The notes: generated from the letters alone by a model not told the origin. A stretch of DNA of 64,000 nucleotides from Lewinellaceae bacterium SD302 (GCA_002591745.1 PDLQ01000012.1:1-64000); one strand, 5' to 3'. Counted from the first letter of the stretch, positions 9,206 to 18,528 are shown. A program made the numbers and translations.

Positions 9206-9362
9206 CCGTGATTCTAGGCTTGCATTTCGTCCCAGAATCCACATTTCATCAAGTTTTCGACGCATTTCGGCCCCGTAGGTTGCCGGCCATCACACTGAAT
9301 TGTCAAACTGTCTTTCGCGCCCTTCATTTGTAGCATCGCTTCACCAATAAAACACGAAAAGC

Positions 9363-10172
9363 ATGCAAAGCGCAATACAAAAGCAACCAACCAATTACGT
9401 CATCTACAGCATTCTGATCCTGGCCTTTTATCTATTCGGTCAGTTTGCGGGAAGACAGTTGTATCCCTATTACGGATTCTTATTGACCGACCTGGACCCT
9501 GCCCTGAGGAGCTTCATTTGGTCGGCCACTTATAACGGAATCGTCCCTCTCGTTGGCACGATCCTGATCTTCGGTCGTAAAGGCCTGGGTGAGCGATTGG
9601 GGCTTAACCACGGCTTCTGGAAAGGATTGGTTATTGCCTTTATCATGACCCTTCCGATGCTGATCGGTTACGCCTGGATCGCAGATTTTACCGTCAATAT
9701 CGATTTGCGCAATGATTTCCTATTTGGTACGCTGACGGCGCCTTTTTTTGAAGAGTTCTTCTTCCGTGCGTTTCTCTTCGGCTTGCTCTATCGCTACGCC
9801 GGTTGGGGCCTGTGGCCCGCTACCCTGCTAGACGGCCTGCTGTTCGGCGCTATTCACATCAGTCAGGGGCATGACGTGGTAAGCGCAGTCTCGGTATTCG
9901 CCGTTACCGGATTGGGAGCCGTCGGATTCAGCATCATTTACAAAGAATGGGAGTGGAACCTCTGGCTGGTCATTTTCCTCCACGCCTTTATGAATTTCCA
10001 TTGGATGGCCTTCGACATGGCTGAGAACGCAGCTGGTGGACTATGGGCAAATGTGTTTCGGGTGATGACGATTTTAGTGGCGATTGGCTGGACGGTGCTG
10101 GAAACCAGAAAACGGAAAGAGGACACCAATAATTCTAAACAGAAAGAAAGCAATTTAATACTTGCCAATTAA
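9363..10172 (+). CDS. CPBP-family intramembrane glutamic protease
   Basis: 269 residues, about eight membrane helices. It has the three signatures of the CAAX-protease/bacteriocin-processing family: E130-E131-xxx-R135 in FFEEFFFR, H165 in LLFGAIH, and H207-xxx-N211 in LHAFMN. These enzymes cleave substrates within the membrane; bacterial members act in bacteriocin immunity, signalling or unknown roles. The C-terminal tail is short, charged and cytoplasmic. It follows the LytTR regulator on the same strand, which could be functional pairing, but the 157-base spacer leaves that open. Confidence 0.88.
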   Translation: MQSAIQKQPTNYVIYSILILAFYLFGQFAGRQLYPYYGFLLTDLDPALRSFIWSATYNGIVPLVGTILIFGRKGLGERLGLNHGFWKGLVIAFIMTLPMLIGYAWIADFTVNIDLRNDFLFGTLTAPFFEEFFFRAFLFGLLYRYAGWGLWPATLLDGLLFGAIHISQGHDVVSAVSVFAVTGLGAVGFSIIYKEWEWNLWLVIFLHAFMNFHWMAFDMAENAAGGLWANVFRVMTILVAIGWTVLETRKRKEDTNNSKQKESNLILAN

Positions 10173-10191
10173 TTCACCTACCAAAACAGTC

Positions 10192-10222
10192 TTCCGAGAA
10201 AATTCTCGGAAGACTGTTTTTA
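10192..10222. terminator. terminator behind the CPBP protease gene
   Basis: AAACAGTCTTCCGAG pairs perfectly with CTCGGAAGACTGTTT, flanked by A and T runs. It can serve the plus-strand CPBP gene and the minus-strand lipoprotein gene ending at 10237. Confidence 0.88.
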
Positions 10223-10236
10223 AATATCCACACTTC

Positions 10237-10911
10237 CTATTCCGGCCGGATAAAAGTACCGAAGCAGGAGTCCGTATTAGTAACTTCGAAATCCAGAACG
10301 AAGTCTTCGTAGCCCCAGAAGAACATACCATCCAAAGTGTCCTGATTACCGGGATGACGCATTTTGCCCCGGAACTGTAATTTAGGACTGGCGGGAGGAT
10401 CGGGCTCCCCGGGAATTTTCCACTCTAAGTCTGATAACGTAAAGATTATACTGTCGTAGCCGGTGGAAGTGCCTAAAAGATAAAGCAAAAATGGTGAATC
10501 CACTATAAGTATGTCCCCCGCTCCTCTTACTGGTCTGATTACTTCCGCAATATATCGATAACCATTAATACCATCATCATATGCGCTCCCAGAAGTGGTA
10601 TCCGCTAAATCCCAGTCACTTTCCCCAATGGCTTGGCCAAAAGCCATTCCAATCGGATAAGGACATCCATTCATATCTGCATACCAATAATCTTCGGGAA
10701 GCGTATAACAGAGAATAGAGTCGTGTTGTATCTTATCCGGAGGACAATCACAGGCTGTCCCGTCCGCGTTTGCTTCGAATTCGTAGACGCACTGTATCGG
10801 TTCAGGTTCTGGTTCGGGAATAATCTCCTCGTCATCTACACAGGCGAAGAGCAAACTTAGACTACAAAACGTGAAGAGCCAAGCAAGGGTATGGTTTGAT
10901 CTCCTGATCAT
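10237..10911 (-). CDS. lipoprotein of unknown function
   Basis: 224 residues. Signal peptide with lipobox LLFAC (C24), then an Asp/Glu/Pro linker (VDDEEIIPEPEPEP). A short Cys-containing segment (QCVYEFEANADGTACDCPPD) looks like a small disulfide knot, followed by a beta-rich domain (about 75-224) with no family I recognise. Its ATG overlaps the stop codon of the upstream small gene by 4 bases (10908-10911), so the two are translationally coupled and form an operon. Confidence 0.65.
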   Translation of the reverse strand: MIRRSNHTLAWLFTFCSLSLLFACVDDEEIIPEPEPEPIQCVYEFEANADGTACDCPPDKIQHDSILCYTLPEDYWYADMNGCPYPIGMAFGQAIGESDWDLADTTSGSAYDDGINGYRYIAEVIRPVRGAGDILIVDSPFLLYLLGTSTGYDSIIFTLSDLEWKIPGEPDPPASPKLQFRGKMRHPGNQDTLDGMFFWGYEDFVLDFEVTNTDSCFGTFIRPE

Positions 10912-11225
10912 TGGATTACGATTTTCTCAGTGGAAAATAAGCTATCATAGCCATTAATTTGTTGCCAGATATGAACTACGTAAATTCCACCAGCAACTTT
11001 GTCTCTAAGCGTAGTGGTGAGCTTGGCCTTGAAGCTGTCTGTAAGTAAGGGTGCGTATGCAACTACCCCATCATTTGTTTTGAGTGGATAAGCAAGCTTA
11101 GTGCTCAAGCTTGGTACCGGAGACGAATTAACTTGGGTAACCAGGTTAACTTGCGGAAGTAAGAGAACAGTGAAAAATACGAGTAATTTTAGGCCTAAGG
11201 CCTGGGGGGGAGGGTAATTAATCAT
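10908..11225 (-). CDS. small secreted protein with a T9SS-tail-like C-terminus
   Basis: 105 residues: a hydrophobic signal segment (about 10-30) and then about 70 residues ending AGGIYVVHIWQQ ... STEKIVIQ. That ending resembles a type A T9SS sorting domain (GxYxxxI, about 20 residues, then a basic residue and a short hydrophobic strand). There is almost no cargo between signal and tail, so it may be a truncated T9SS protein or a genuine minimal exported protein. It overlaps the lipoprotein gene by 4 bases. The 295-base spacer upstream (11226-11520) is AT-rich and shows no feature I can support. Confidence 0.5.
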   Translation of the reverse strand: MINYPPPQALGLKLLVFFTVLLLPQVNLVTQVNSSPVPSLSTKLAYPLKTNDGVVAYAPLLTDSFKAKLTTTLRDKVAGGIYVVHIWQQINGYDSLFSTEKIVIQ

Positions 11226-11520
11226 GCGTTAAGGGTTTTATGAGTCGTGTTCAAAAACTGAAAGAGTGCTCGAAAAATCGGCTCGTTAATAATTCTAGGG
11301 TCTGTCGCAACTTAGAGGAAATATGTAGTACGATGCAAATTCAATGCTCGAATATGGACTAATTATTTACGTGTTGATAGCACGAAAACACCTAATGGAA
11401 GGGCGAAGCATCAATAATGATTAATAATTCCAACTTAGCAAAGTTATAATTTTCAACATTTTTTAAATAACAACATTTTCGAAATTTAAGCCTGAATACA
11501 TACAATAATTGAGCACCTCA

Positions 11521-11955
11521 CTAGCTTTCTATACGTTCAATCGCCTCCACCCACTCAGCTGGTAGGTCAACCTTCCTGAGCAACTCATAATCGTAGGGAA
11601 CGATCACCTGGGTAGAGATTGCCGCGATTCGCTTGTGTTTCTCGGAGAAAACCCCCGCTTGTAAAACGAAGCGATCCTTCAACACTTCCAGTGTGCGGGT
11701 TCCGATGATGGCTACATCCGGATAGGTCATCGGAAAAATATACTTCCCATCCTGGTAGCTGAGGATCGGCCCCGTGCCAGCGCCGCGAAAAGAGATATTC
11801 ATCTTCATTTTTTCGAAGTACTCTACCCGGGCGGTTTCGCACCAACGCAGGTAGACCAGATTGTTGACATGAGCGGCAGCATCCATGTCGTTCCACTGTA
11901 CGGGGATACGGGTTTGCAACGGAAAATCGGAGAGCTTAAGTTGTTCTTTTGGCAT
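11521..11955 (-). CDS. acyl-CoA thioesterase, hot-dog fold (4HBT family)
   Basis: 144 residues, a single hot-dog domain. The segment VQWNDMDAAAHVNNLVYLRW carries the family pattern in which the aspartate after WxD/N polarises the attacking water, followed by HVNN. It cleaves CoA or ACP thioesters in the cytosol; the actual substrate cannot be told from sequence. It lies 9 bases downstream of the lamin-tail protein gene, so co-transcription is likely although the functions look unrelated. Confidence 0.85.
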   Translation of the reverse strand: MPKEQLKLSDFPLQTRIPVQWNDMDAAAHVNNLVYLRWCETARVEYFEKMKMNISFRGAGTGPILSYQDGKYIFPMTYPDVAIIGTRTLEVLKDRFVLQAGVFSEKHKRIAAISTQVIVPYDYELLRKVDLPAEWVEAIERIES

Positions 11956-11964
11956 TTTTTATGG

Positions 11965-12738
11965 CTAGTTAGGTTGAACTAAAATTCTCCGCATCTCTAC
12001 GGACTTGCCATTGGTGAACCGCAGAAAGTAAGTACCATTACTAAGCTCTCTGATGGATATGCTTTGCTCCAAACTGCCTTTCGGAATCGAGCCGTCTATC
12101 ACGACCCGGCCGGTAGCGTCAATTAAATTAAAAGTAAGCACCTCGCTCAGGGCTTCGCTCAGCGTCAGGTTAACGTGCTCGGCAGCCGGGTTAGGAAAAA
12201 CGGATAGTTTTTTACCCAGAAAACCCACTCTTCTCACGGAAACTGCGTTTCCATTATCCGCCGCGAAAGTGGGTGACTGATAAACAAAATTACCAGTACC
12301 GTTGGGTATCCGGGCGTAGGCCGTATCGGTAAACTGCTCGGGGAAAGAGAGACTGTCGATGACCAGGGTATCCTGATCGGATAGAATCAAAGACTCCCCG
12401 TCAGCGGAAAGCTTGAAACTGGCGTGTAGCCCTTCCTGTTCTTCGTCATCGTCGGCCCAGATAATCAGGTAACCGCCCTCGGGAATCAGCGTACCGGCCG
12501 GGAAGGTCCACTTGTCCAATTCTTCTGGATCGTCGGAAAGGAAGAAGTTATCCAGGCTGATTTCGATGTCGGTCAGGTTGTAGAGTTCTACCCAATCGTC
12601 GAATTCTCCGTCCTGGTCGGCTACCGTGCTGTCGTTGGAGGCCAGAAATTCGTTGATGACTAAATTACCCATTTGTGGGCTCTGGGCGTATAAACCGATA
12701 CAGGTAAATAGACAAAATAGTAAGTAGCAGTTTTTCAT
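11965..12738 (-). CDS. secreted lamin-tail-domain protein with T9SS sorting domain
   Basis: 257 residues. Signal peptide (MKNCYLLFCLFTCIGLYAQ), then a lamin-tail (LTD) domain at about 25-150 recognisable by LVINEFLASNDS, GEFDDWVELYNLTD, LDNFFLSDDPEEL and GYLIIWADDDEE. A C-terminal type A T9SS domain (about 178-257) has SVFPNPAAEHVNL, LIDATGRVV and SNGTYFLRF. The protein should be exported and processed by T9SS. Upstream, 12769-12790 is a 22-base palindrome (AAAAACGTATTTATACGTTTTT) that could be an operator or hairpin. Confidence 0.9.
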   Translation of the reverse strand: MKNCYLLFCLFTCIGLYAQSPQMGNLVINEFLASNDSTVADQDGEFDDWVELYNLTDIEISLDNFFLSDDPEELDKWTFPAGTLIPEGGYLIIWADDDEEQEGLHASFKLSADGESLILSDQDTLVIDSLSFPEQFTDTAYARIPNGTGNFVYQSPTFAADNGNAVSVRRVGFLGKKLSVFPNPAAEHVNLTLSEALSEVLTFNLIDATGRVVIDGSIPKGSLEQSISIRELSNGTYFLRFTNGKSVEMRRILVQPN

Positions 12739-12908
12739 TTTGGGTCGTTGAGGGAGGTTTTATGGAGTAAAAACGTATTTATACGTTTTTGCAGCGGTCG
12801 CAAATTACGCCTTTGAATTTTTATCCCTATCTGGATTTCTACCCCAGAGTATCTGGGTGGATACAGGTTTCCTGAGAATATATAAATTTTTCTGACGTGC
12901 CAAAGTAA

Positions 12909-13814
12909 TCAAACGGCCACCGGCGCCTTGATCCCCGCTTGCGGATGGTAGTTCAACAATTCAATGTCCTCGAAAGTAAAGTCGAAGATCGACCGTTTCT
13001 CCGGGTTCAGTTTCAAGGTGGGCAGCACTCCCGGTGTCCGCGCCAGTTGACGATCAACCTGCTCGAAATGATTGGAATAAATGTGAGCGTCGCCAAAGGT
13101 ATGGACGAAGTCTCCTACTTCCAGCCCGCAATCATGGGCGACCAGGTGAGTCAGCAATGCGTAAGAAGCAATATTGAATGGGACGCCTAAAAAGCTATCC
13201 GCACTGCGTTGATAAAGTTGGCAACTCAGTTTCCCTTCGGCCACGTAGAACTGAAAGATGGTATGGCAGGGCGGTAAACCAGCTTTCACCATTTCGGGGA
13301 TGTCGACCGGGTTCCAGGCCGTAACGATGTGCCGCCGTGAATCCGGATTGCGTTTGATATTCTCAACAACCTCAGCCAATTGATCGACGCCGCTGAAGTC
13401 GCGCCATTGTCGCCCGTAAACCGGCCCCAGTTCACCCCAGCGCTTGGCAAATTGGTCATCTACCCGCACTGCTTCTATGAAGTCCCCCAAAGCCGCCTTC
13501 CATTCAGGACTATATTTTTCCAGCGAAGCCGCCTTACCTGTTTCTCGTAAATAGTGCTGAAACGGCCATTCGTTCCAGATACGCACCCCATTTTGCACGA
13601 GGTACTGGATGTTGGTATCTCCGCGAATAAACCAGAGTAATTCGTGAGCCACGCTCTTCCAGTGTATCTTTTTGGTGGTCAGCAGCGGAAAACCCTCTTG
13701 CAGATTGACCCGTAATTGATAGCCGAAAACGGAGCGGGTACCCGTACCGGTACGGTCGCCTTTGTCAACGCCGTGATCTAAAATGTGCTGGAGGAAGTCG
13801 AGGTATACTTGCAT
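12909..13814 (-). CDS. thyA: thymidylate synthase
   Basis: 301 residues. Converts dUMP to dTMP with methylene-tetrahydrofolate. Catalytic C183 lies in [24 protein letters not shown] (21-31), [12 protein letters not shown], the dUMP-binding [13 protein letters not shown] and HIYSNH are all present. It is longer than the 264-residue E. coli form because of an insertion around 88-128 ([19 protein letters not shown]), found in many other ThyA proteins. No dihydrofolate reductase gene is adjacent. Motif copy 3, about 50 bases upstream, is oriented as a promoter would be. Confidence 0.96.
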   Translation of the reverse strand: MQVYLDFLQHILDHGVDKGDRTGTGTRSVFGYQLRVNLQEGFPLLTTKKIHWKSVAHELLWFIRGDTNIQYLVQNGVRIWNEWPFQHYLRETGKAASLEKYSPEWKAALGDFIEAVRVDDQFAKRWGELGPVYGRQWRDFSGVDQLAEVVENIKRNPDSRRHIVTAWNPVDIPEMVKAGLPPCHTIFQFYVAEGKLSCQLYQRSADSFLGVPFNIASYALLTHLVAHDCGLEVGDFVHTFGDAHIYSNHFEQVDRQLARTPGVLPTLKLNPEKRSIFDFTFEDIELLNYHPQAGIKAPVAV

Positions 13815-13863
13815 GCTTTGCTAGGGAATGACGGTACGCAAAGCTAGTAAGTATTATGGCTAT

Positions 13864-13872
13864 CAAAGTAGC
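13864..13872 (-). repeat. GCTACTTTG motif, copy 3
   Basis: Minus strand reads CATTGCTACTTTGATAGCC, 50 bases upstream of the thyA ATG and in thyA orientation, so here it could act as a -7-like promoter element. Confidence 0.8.
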
Positions 13873-13921
13873 AATGTTCAAAATAGGTCCATTTGCATTA
13901 ATAGAACAGCCATACTTTACC

Positions 13922-14500
13922 TCAACTGACTGCTATTGTATTTACGTTCGTCGCTCGCACAGCCTGTTCCAAATGACGCCAGTTGTGATACACGACTACT
14001 CGCAACGTATCTCCAAGACGTAATTTGATCAGGTTCGTAATACTGATACCCGTTTTGGTCTTGGTCAGATTAACTTCAGAGGCCAAATCCAAAAGCTCCA
14101 GAAGTTCAGTTTGGTCTCGCAAAAAAGTATTTAAGATCGAGCGGTCCGCAGACTGGGCGAAATTGATTGGATTTGCGGATTTGAAAGTGCTGATCTGTTT
14201 CATATCCTTGCCCGGCTTCATACCATTGGCGAAGTAATTACCCATTCGTGATGAGGTAAAAACAGGCTCCGCCACGTGTTTGCTTGCGTTGATCCTTTTC
14301 TTGATCTCAGGATGGTAGTATTCGCTGTAATGATTGAGGTGGGCCAGACAGTCCAGCGCACTCCAGCTTTCAGCGTCGGGCCGGCGTGCCAAAATATCGT
14401 CTGGCATGGACGCCAGGTCTTTGGCTATCAGAATATTCTGTTCGGTTCTTTCACGGAGTTTAGTCAGTAGTTCCTCACTAGATCGGGGCTGCATGGGCAT
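13922..14500 (-). CDS. DinB-like four-helix-bundle protein
   Basis: 192 residues from the ATG at 14500. The open frame runs to 14548, but a TACTTTTG promoter element lies inside that extension, so 14500 (or ATG 14494) is the better start. It has the DinB/YfiT architecture: an N-terminal helix, WSALDCLAHLNHYSEYYHP (first metal-binding histidines) and VVYHNWRHLEQ near the C-terminus (remaining histidines). Members bind a divalent metal and include thiol transferases; the substrate is unknown. It lies 68 bases downstream of the Crp/Fnr-like gene and has its own promoter. Confidence 0.8.
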   Translation of the reverse strand: MPMQPRSSEELLTKLRERTEQNILIAKDLASMPDDILARRPDAESWSALDCLAHLNHYSEYYHPEIKKRINASKHVAEPVFTSSRMGNYFANGMKPGKDMKQISTFKSANPINFAQSADRSILNTFLRDQTELLELLDLASEVNLTKTKTGISITNLIKLRLGDTLRVVVYHNWRHLEQAVRATNVNTIAVS

Positions 14501-14521
14501 CTTTTCATTTTTTGTTCCCCA

Positions 14522-14529
14522 CAAAAGTA
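14522..14529 (-). promoter_or_regulatory. -7 promoter element for the DinB-like gene
   Basis: Minus strand TACTTTTG, an exact TAnnTTTG match, 21 bases upstream of the ATG at 14500. It decides against the longer open frame. Confidence 0.65.
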
Positions 14530-14568
14530 GGACCGCTCCCCTCCCCAATTATTGATCTGGCGCAAGAA

Positions 14569-15120
14569 TTAAGCCTGCTGCGCCCTGATCCTGGATAGAG
14601 TTTCCGGGGTCATCCGCAGATAATTCGCAATGTACTTAGCCGGCACTTCCTGAAAGAGTTGCGGGCTACGTACCCATACCCGCCGGTAGCGTTCTGTGGC
14701 ATCGGTAGTAAGTAAGTCGATCTCTCGCTCCGTTTGTCCGATGACCAGATTCCTGAGTATGTCGTACCAGGCGCGGCGTAACTCCGGTACTTCCAGAACT
14801 ACTTTTTCATAAACCGTTCTGGCAACCACTTTCAACTCTGTACGTTGCAATGCCCGCCCGGAAAACATAGTCGGTTTATCCGTCAAAAAAGTATCGATGG
14901 CCGTGACGAAATTGCCAACGTAACCAAACCGAATTATTTGTTCCCTCTCCTCCGGCTTCATCGTGATGGAGTAATACAGCGTACCGCGTTTAACGTAGTA
15001 CAAATTATCATTACGATCACCAGCGTGGTGGAGGTAGTCGTTTCGCTTCAACTGTACCTCACCCGTCCAGAGTTGATGGGTATCAAAGTAATCGTATAAT
15101 ATTTCAAGTGGGCTATCCAT
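14569..15120 (-). CDS. Crp/Fnr-family transcriptional regulator
   Basis: 183 residues from ATG 15120. The frame continues to 15144, but those eight codons are formed by the glgP terminator stem and its T tract, so 15120 is preferred. There is a cyclic-nucleotide-binding-type beta-barrel (about 15-110; RNDNLYYVKRGTLYYSI), a dimerisation helix, and a C-terminal winged helix whose recognition part is VPAKYIANYLRMTPETLSRIR. The phosphate-cassette arginine of true cAMP binders is not visible, as is usual in the short Bacteroidota members. Ligand unknown. Confidence 0.85.
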   Translation of the reverse strand: MDSPLEILYDYFDTHQLWTGEVQLKRNDYLHHAGDRNDNLYYVKRGTLYYSITMKPEEREQIIRFGYVGNFVTAIDTFLTDKPTMFSGRALQRTELKVVARTVYEKVVLEVPELRRAWYDILRNLVIGQTEREIDLLTTDATERYRRVWVRSPQLFQEVPAKYIANYLRMTPETLSRIRAQQA

Positions 15121-15123
15121 GCT

Positions 15124-15168
15124 GTAAAAATAGAAAGTCCCCATCCGATTTACGAATGAGGACTTTCT
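15124..15168 (-). terminator. intrinsic terminator of glgP
   Basis: On the minus strand AGAAAGTCC pairs perfectly with GGACTTTCT and is followed by ATTTTTA. It lies 167 bases past the glgP stop codon and immediately before the Crp/Fnr-like gene. Confidence 0.85.
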
Positions 15169-15171
15169 GTA

Positions 15172-15333
15172 TTGAAATAGGAACTGGGAGCGCTGCGCTT
15201 TGGGAGACAGGAGCCCTCTTGACAGTCCTACCGCTGAAGCGGAGACCTTGTCTGGGAACGTATTCTACTCGGTTCCTATTTCCCAAAGCCAGGGAAGCGC
15301 AGCGACCAAAGGCGGTCCTATCTCCTGTTTCCA
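15172..15333. repeat. scrambled imperfect palindrome
   Basis: The left part holds the words AATAGGAAC, GCGCTGCGCTT, TTTGGGA and ACAGGAG; the right part holds the complements of the same words in a different order. The result is an irregular long hairpin between glgP and its terminator. Confidence 0.55.
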
Positions 15334-15334
15334 A

Positions 15335-17893
15335 CTAGGCCCAGTACATCAGATTCAGATCCTGACGATGAGCCGCCAGCTTGTGCCGGGGGCTTACGCG
15401 GAATCCGTATTCGTAAACACCAGCCAGTTGCGGATCCAGGCTGACTTCATAGACCGCCTCGTTGCCCTGGCTGGAAGAAAACTTGAATTCCTTGCTATTC
15501 CGTAAGATCAATTTGTCTTCGTTCTCCCGCTGAAAGAAGAGGACTTCGATACCTACGTGCTTCGGGTCCAGGCCGTTCAGGTTCAGGGTAATCTGGGCGG
15601 TGAAGTCACGGCCTACCGGTAGACTATGGTTATCGGTATCCGGGCTGGTGATGTTAACCGTCTCGATACCGTGCCAGCGGTCTTTCATAAAGGCTTTCCA
15701 GGCAGCGTATTCCTTAGCGGGCTGGTAATTCTTCGGACGCATTTTCTTGGCTTCCTTGTAAAGCGGGAAGTAGAAACGCTCGTAGTAATGGTCCATCATC
15801 CGCTTCATCGTGAAGTCTGGTGCAACTTCGGCGATATTCTGCTTGATAAAATTCATCCAGGATGCGGAAATGCCTTTGTCGTCCGTTTCGAAGTAAGTGG
15901 GGACGATATCATTTTCAAGGATGCTGTAGATCGTCTCGGCGTCGAGTTCGTTCTGCAGATGCTGATCTTCGTAGGTGCGTTCCAGCGGCAAGGCCCAACC
16001 GGCGTCGGGTCGGTAGCCTTCGGCCCACCAGCCGTCCAGCACGCTGAAATTCAGGGAGCCATTTAGCGTCGCTTTCATTCCGGAAGTTCCGGAAGCTTCC
16101 AACGGCCGGGTTGGGGTATTCAACCAGATGTCTACGCCCTGGGTCAACAGCTTGGCCATTTCCATGTTGTAGTCCTCCAGGAAGATCACTTTGCCGGCGA
16201 AGTCAGGCTGCTTGCTGATGTGGATGATCCGGCGGATCAAATCCTGACCACCCTGATCAGCGGGGTGGGCTTTACCAGCAAAGAGAAAGATGACCGGGCG
16301 GAAAGGATCGTTGACGATCTCTTTTAATCGCTCTTCGTTCTGAAAGAGTAGCGTAGCCCGCTTGTAGGTGGCAAAGCGGCGGGCAAAGCCCAGTACCAGC
16401 GCATCGTCGTTGATGTTGTTCAAAACGCTGAAGGTCGTCCGGGGGCTCTCTCCGCGTTTACGCATATCCACCTGCAGCTTCTCACGCACGTATTCGAGCA
16501 GACGGGATTTGAGCTGCTTGCGCACTTCCCATAAGTCACCGTCCTTGATTTTGTGGATGTTGCGCCAGATGTCTTTGTTGCTCTGGTCGCGCACCCAATC
16601 TTTACCGAACACCTTGCTGTATAGCTCGTGCATATCATTGGCTATCCAAGTCGGATAGTGCACAGAATTGGTCACGTAACCAATGTGTACCTCGTCGGCC
16701 GTATAACCGGGATATAGTTTCGTGAACATCTCCTGACTCACGCGGCCGTGAAGTTCGGATACGCCATTGACTCGCTGGCTCAGACGGATCGACATGTTAC
16801 TCATGTTGAAATCCTCGCCAAAATCGTCCCGCTTCACGCGACCGATACTCATAAATTCTTCCCAATCGATGCCCAGTTCACCGGCGTAGTTGTACAGGTA
16901 CTCCCGCATCAAGTGCTCGGGGAAATGATCGTGACCGGCAGGTACCGGTGTGTGGGTAGTATAGAGGGAAGAAGTTCTCACGATCTCCACCGCCTCGTTG
17001 TAGCTGTAACCCTGGCCGACCAAATTGCTCAGTCGCTCCAGGCTCAGGAAGCCGGCGTGGCCTTCGTTGAGGTGGAACAGGTCCGGCTCCAGCCCCATGG
17101 CTTCGATGGCGCGCACACCACCAATACCCAGGAGAATCTCCTGCTTCAGACGATGCTCATTGTCACCACCGTAAAGTTGATGGGTCAGGGCGCGATCATC
17201 CCAGCTATTTTCGTCGAAGTCGGTATCCAGCAGATAAAGCTGGATACGGCCAATAGCCAGGCTCCAAACCTTGACCTGTACGATGCGGCCTTGCAGGGAA
17301 ACAGAAACTTTCAGCCAGCTGCCGTCTTCATTGCGAACCGGCTTTACCGGAAGCTGGGTGAATTTTTGGGCGGGATAGTGGTGAATCTGGTCACCATTCA
17401 TGCTCAATCCCTGGTTGAAGTAGCCATAGCGATACAGCAAGCCGATACCGAAGAGATTGACGTTGCTGTCACTGGCTTCCTTGAGGTAATCGCCGGCCAG
17501 TACACCCAGTCCACCGGAGTAGAGCTTAAGGCTGATGTGTAGACCATACTCCATGCTGAAGTAGGCGATGGCGGGCTGTTCTACCTTACGCGGCTCGCCC
17601 AGATAAGCGTCAAGGGCCTTCTCGGCGCTTTTGAGTTGCTTTAAGAAAGTCTTGTCCTTGCTCAACTCGTCAATTCGCTCTGGGCTCAGACTTTCCAGTA
17701 AAGCTACCGGGTTGTAGTTCAATTGAATGAAAAGCTCCGGGTCGATATTCTTGAACAAACCGCTGGCCTCGTGGCTCCAGCTCCACCAGATGTTCTCGGC
17801 CAGGCGGCGAAGGGGAGCGAGTTTGTCGGGCAGCTGGTTCTCGATAAAGATCCGTTTGAGCTTCAGCCCGCTATCGTTTAATTGACCAATCAT
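15335..17893 (-). CDS. glgP: alpha-glucan (glycogen) phosphorylase
   Basis: About 852 residues from ATG 17893 (the open frame extends to 17932). It is the short alpha-glucan phosphorylase type, which releases glucose-1-phosphate from glycogen. An N-terminal DUF3417-like segment (ENIWWSWSHEA) is followed by the phosphorylase core: SMEYGLH, YSGGLGVLAGDYLKEASD, HLNEGHAGF, FAGKAHPAD, and EASGTSGMKATLNG with the PLP lysine at about residue 607. The last ~120 residues (after EYAAWKAFMKDRW) form a beta-rich extension. It stands alone with its own terminator. Motif copy 4 lies about 150 bases upstream in promoter orientation. Confidence 0.92.
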   Translation of the reverse strand: MIGQLNDSGLKLKRIFIENQLPDKLAPLRRLAENIWWSWSHEASGLFKNIDPELFIQLNYNPVALLESLSPERIDELSKDKTFLKQLKSAEKALDAYLGEPRKVEQPAIAYFSMEYGLHISLKLYSGGLGVLAGDYLKEASDSNVNLFGIGLLYRYGYFNQGLSMNGDQIHHYPAQKFTQLPVKPVRNEDGSWLKVSVSLQGRIVQVKVWSLAIGRIQLYLLDTDFDENSWDDRALTHQLYGGDNEHRLKQEILLGIGGVRAIEAMGLEPDLFHLNEGHAGFLSLERLSNLVGQGYSYNEAVEIVRTSSLYTTHTPVPAGHDHFPEHLMREYLYNYAGELGIDWEEFMSIGRVKRDDFGEDFNMSNMSIRLSQRVNGVSELHGRVSQEMFTKLYPGYTADEVHIGYVTNSVHYPTWIANDMHELYSKVFGKDWVRDQSNKDIWRNIHKIKDGDLWEVRKQLKSRLLEYVREKLQVDMRKRGESPRTTFSVLNNINDDALVLGFARRFATYKRATLLFQNEERLKEIVNDPFRPVIFLFAGKAHPADQGGQDLIRRIIHISKQPDFAGKVIFLEDYNMEMAKLLTQGVDIWLNTPTRPLEASGTSGMKATLNGSLNFSVLDGWWAEGYRPDAGWALPLERTYEDQHLQNELDAETIYSILENDIVPTYFETDDKGISASWMNFIKQNIAEVAPDFTMKRMMDHYYERFYFPLYKEAKKMRPKNYQPAKEYAAWKAFMKDRWHGIETVNITSPDTDNHSLPVGRDFTAQITLNLNGLDPKHVGIEVLFFQRENEDKLILRNSKEFKFSSSQGNEAVYEVSLDPQLAGVYEYGFRVSPRHKLAAHRQDLNLMYWA

Positions 17894-18282
17894 GTCTTGA
17901 AATTTTAGGGCCACCGGCGGGGGAAGGAACACTAAAGTGTGGGGCGGAGTCTGCCGGGCGGCGGGTTGGGGAGTGAGGTGCCAGGTATTAGGTATCAGTT
18001 ACGCGGTATGACCAGTACCTGATACATCATATCTTTTTGTCTTCAAAGTAGCAATGCCACGATAAAGGCCAAAGGCCACCAGCGATCTCGGCCAGCAGAC
18101 CTGCGCTGAATTCCCCGATCATTTATGCAAATAATGATACGGTGCTCAAACATTAGTGGCTGGAAATGGAAGCATAACTCACGATCGACTCCGCGTAGAA
18201 AGCGGTTACCTAGTGCAGATCAAGCCGTTTAAGCGCGCCAAATATGCGAAAATTCAGCTTTACGGACAAATGACTTAGTGTA
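17894..18282. other. 389-base spacer upstream of glgP
   Basis: Contains a word-repeat palindrome at about 17981-18025 (GGTATCAG and CCTGATAC words), motif copy 4 at 18044-18052, and no open frame I can support. Confidence 0.5.
18044..18052 (-). repeat. GCTACTTTG motif, copy 4
   Basis: Minus strand reads GGCATTGCTACTTTGAAGAC, in the orientation of glgP, directly after the palindrome. Confidence 0.8.
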
Positions 18283-18528
18283 CTATAGGTCATAAGCCTG
18301 TTGGTTACGCCGATATTTCCTGAGAAAATAAAGGCCCAGGAATATATTCATTGCGATGAGTCCGAATTTATTGTATTGCATGAAACAGTCAAAGATCCCT
18401 TCACAAGCAGATACAAATTTCCCCGTATAAAAGTAGCGCACGATGTGTATCAGTAACATTCCCGCCCCTCCGGCAAGGAATAAAAGCCCCAGTAGTTTGT
18501 ACGATATATTTTCTTTCTTCTTGTCCAA
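18283..18528 (-). CDS. small membrane protein of unknown function
   Basis: 81 residues: a lysine-rich start (MDKKKENISYK), a first membrane helix (about 12-31), a polar loop with two cysteines (SACEGIFDCFMQ), a second helix (about 54-69) and a basic tail (RKYRRNQQAYDL). The charge pattern puts both ends in the cytoplasm. No family recognised. It faces away from the sirtuin gene. Confidence 0.55.
   Translation of the reverse strand: MDKKKENISYKLLGLLFLAGGAGMLLIHIVRYFYTGKFVSACEGIFDCFMQYNKFGLIAMNIFLGLYFLRKYRRNQQAYDL

Noticed and set aside
12901-12907. CAAAGTA next to the thyA stop
   Set aside because: Lacks the GC of the motif core and its conserved flanks; similar partial matches in coding sequence (15092, 37801, 43084) are also chance.
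16748-17542. 264-codon plus-strand frame
   Set aside because: Antisense to the conserved core of glgP.
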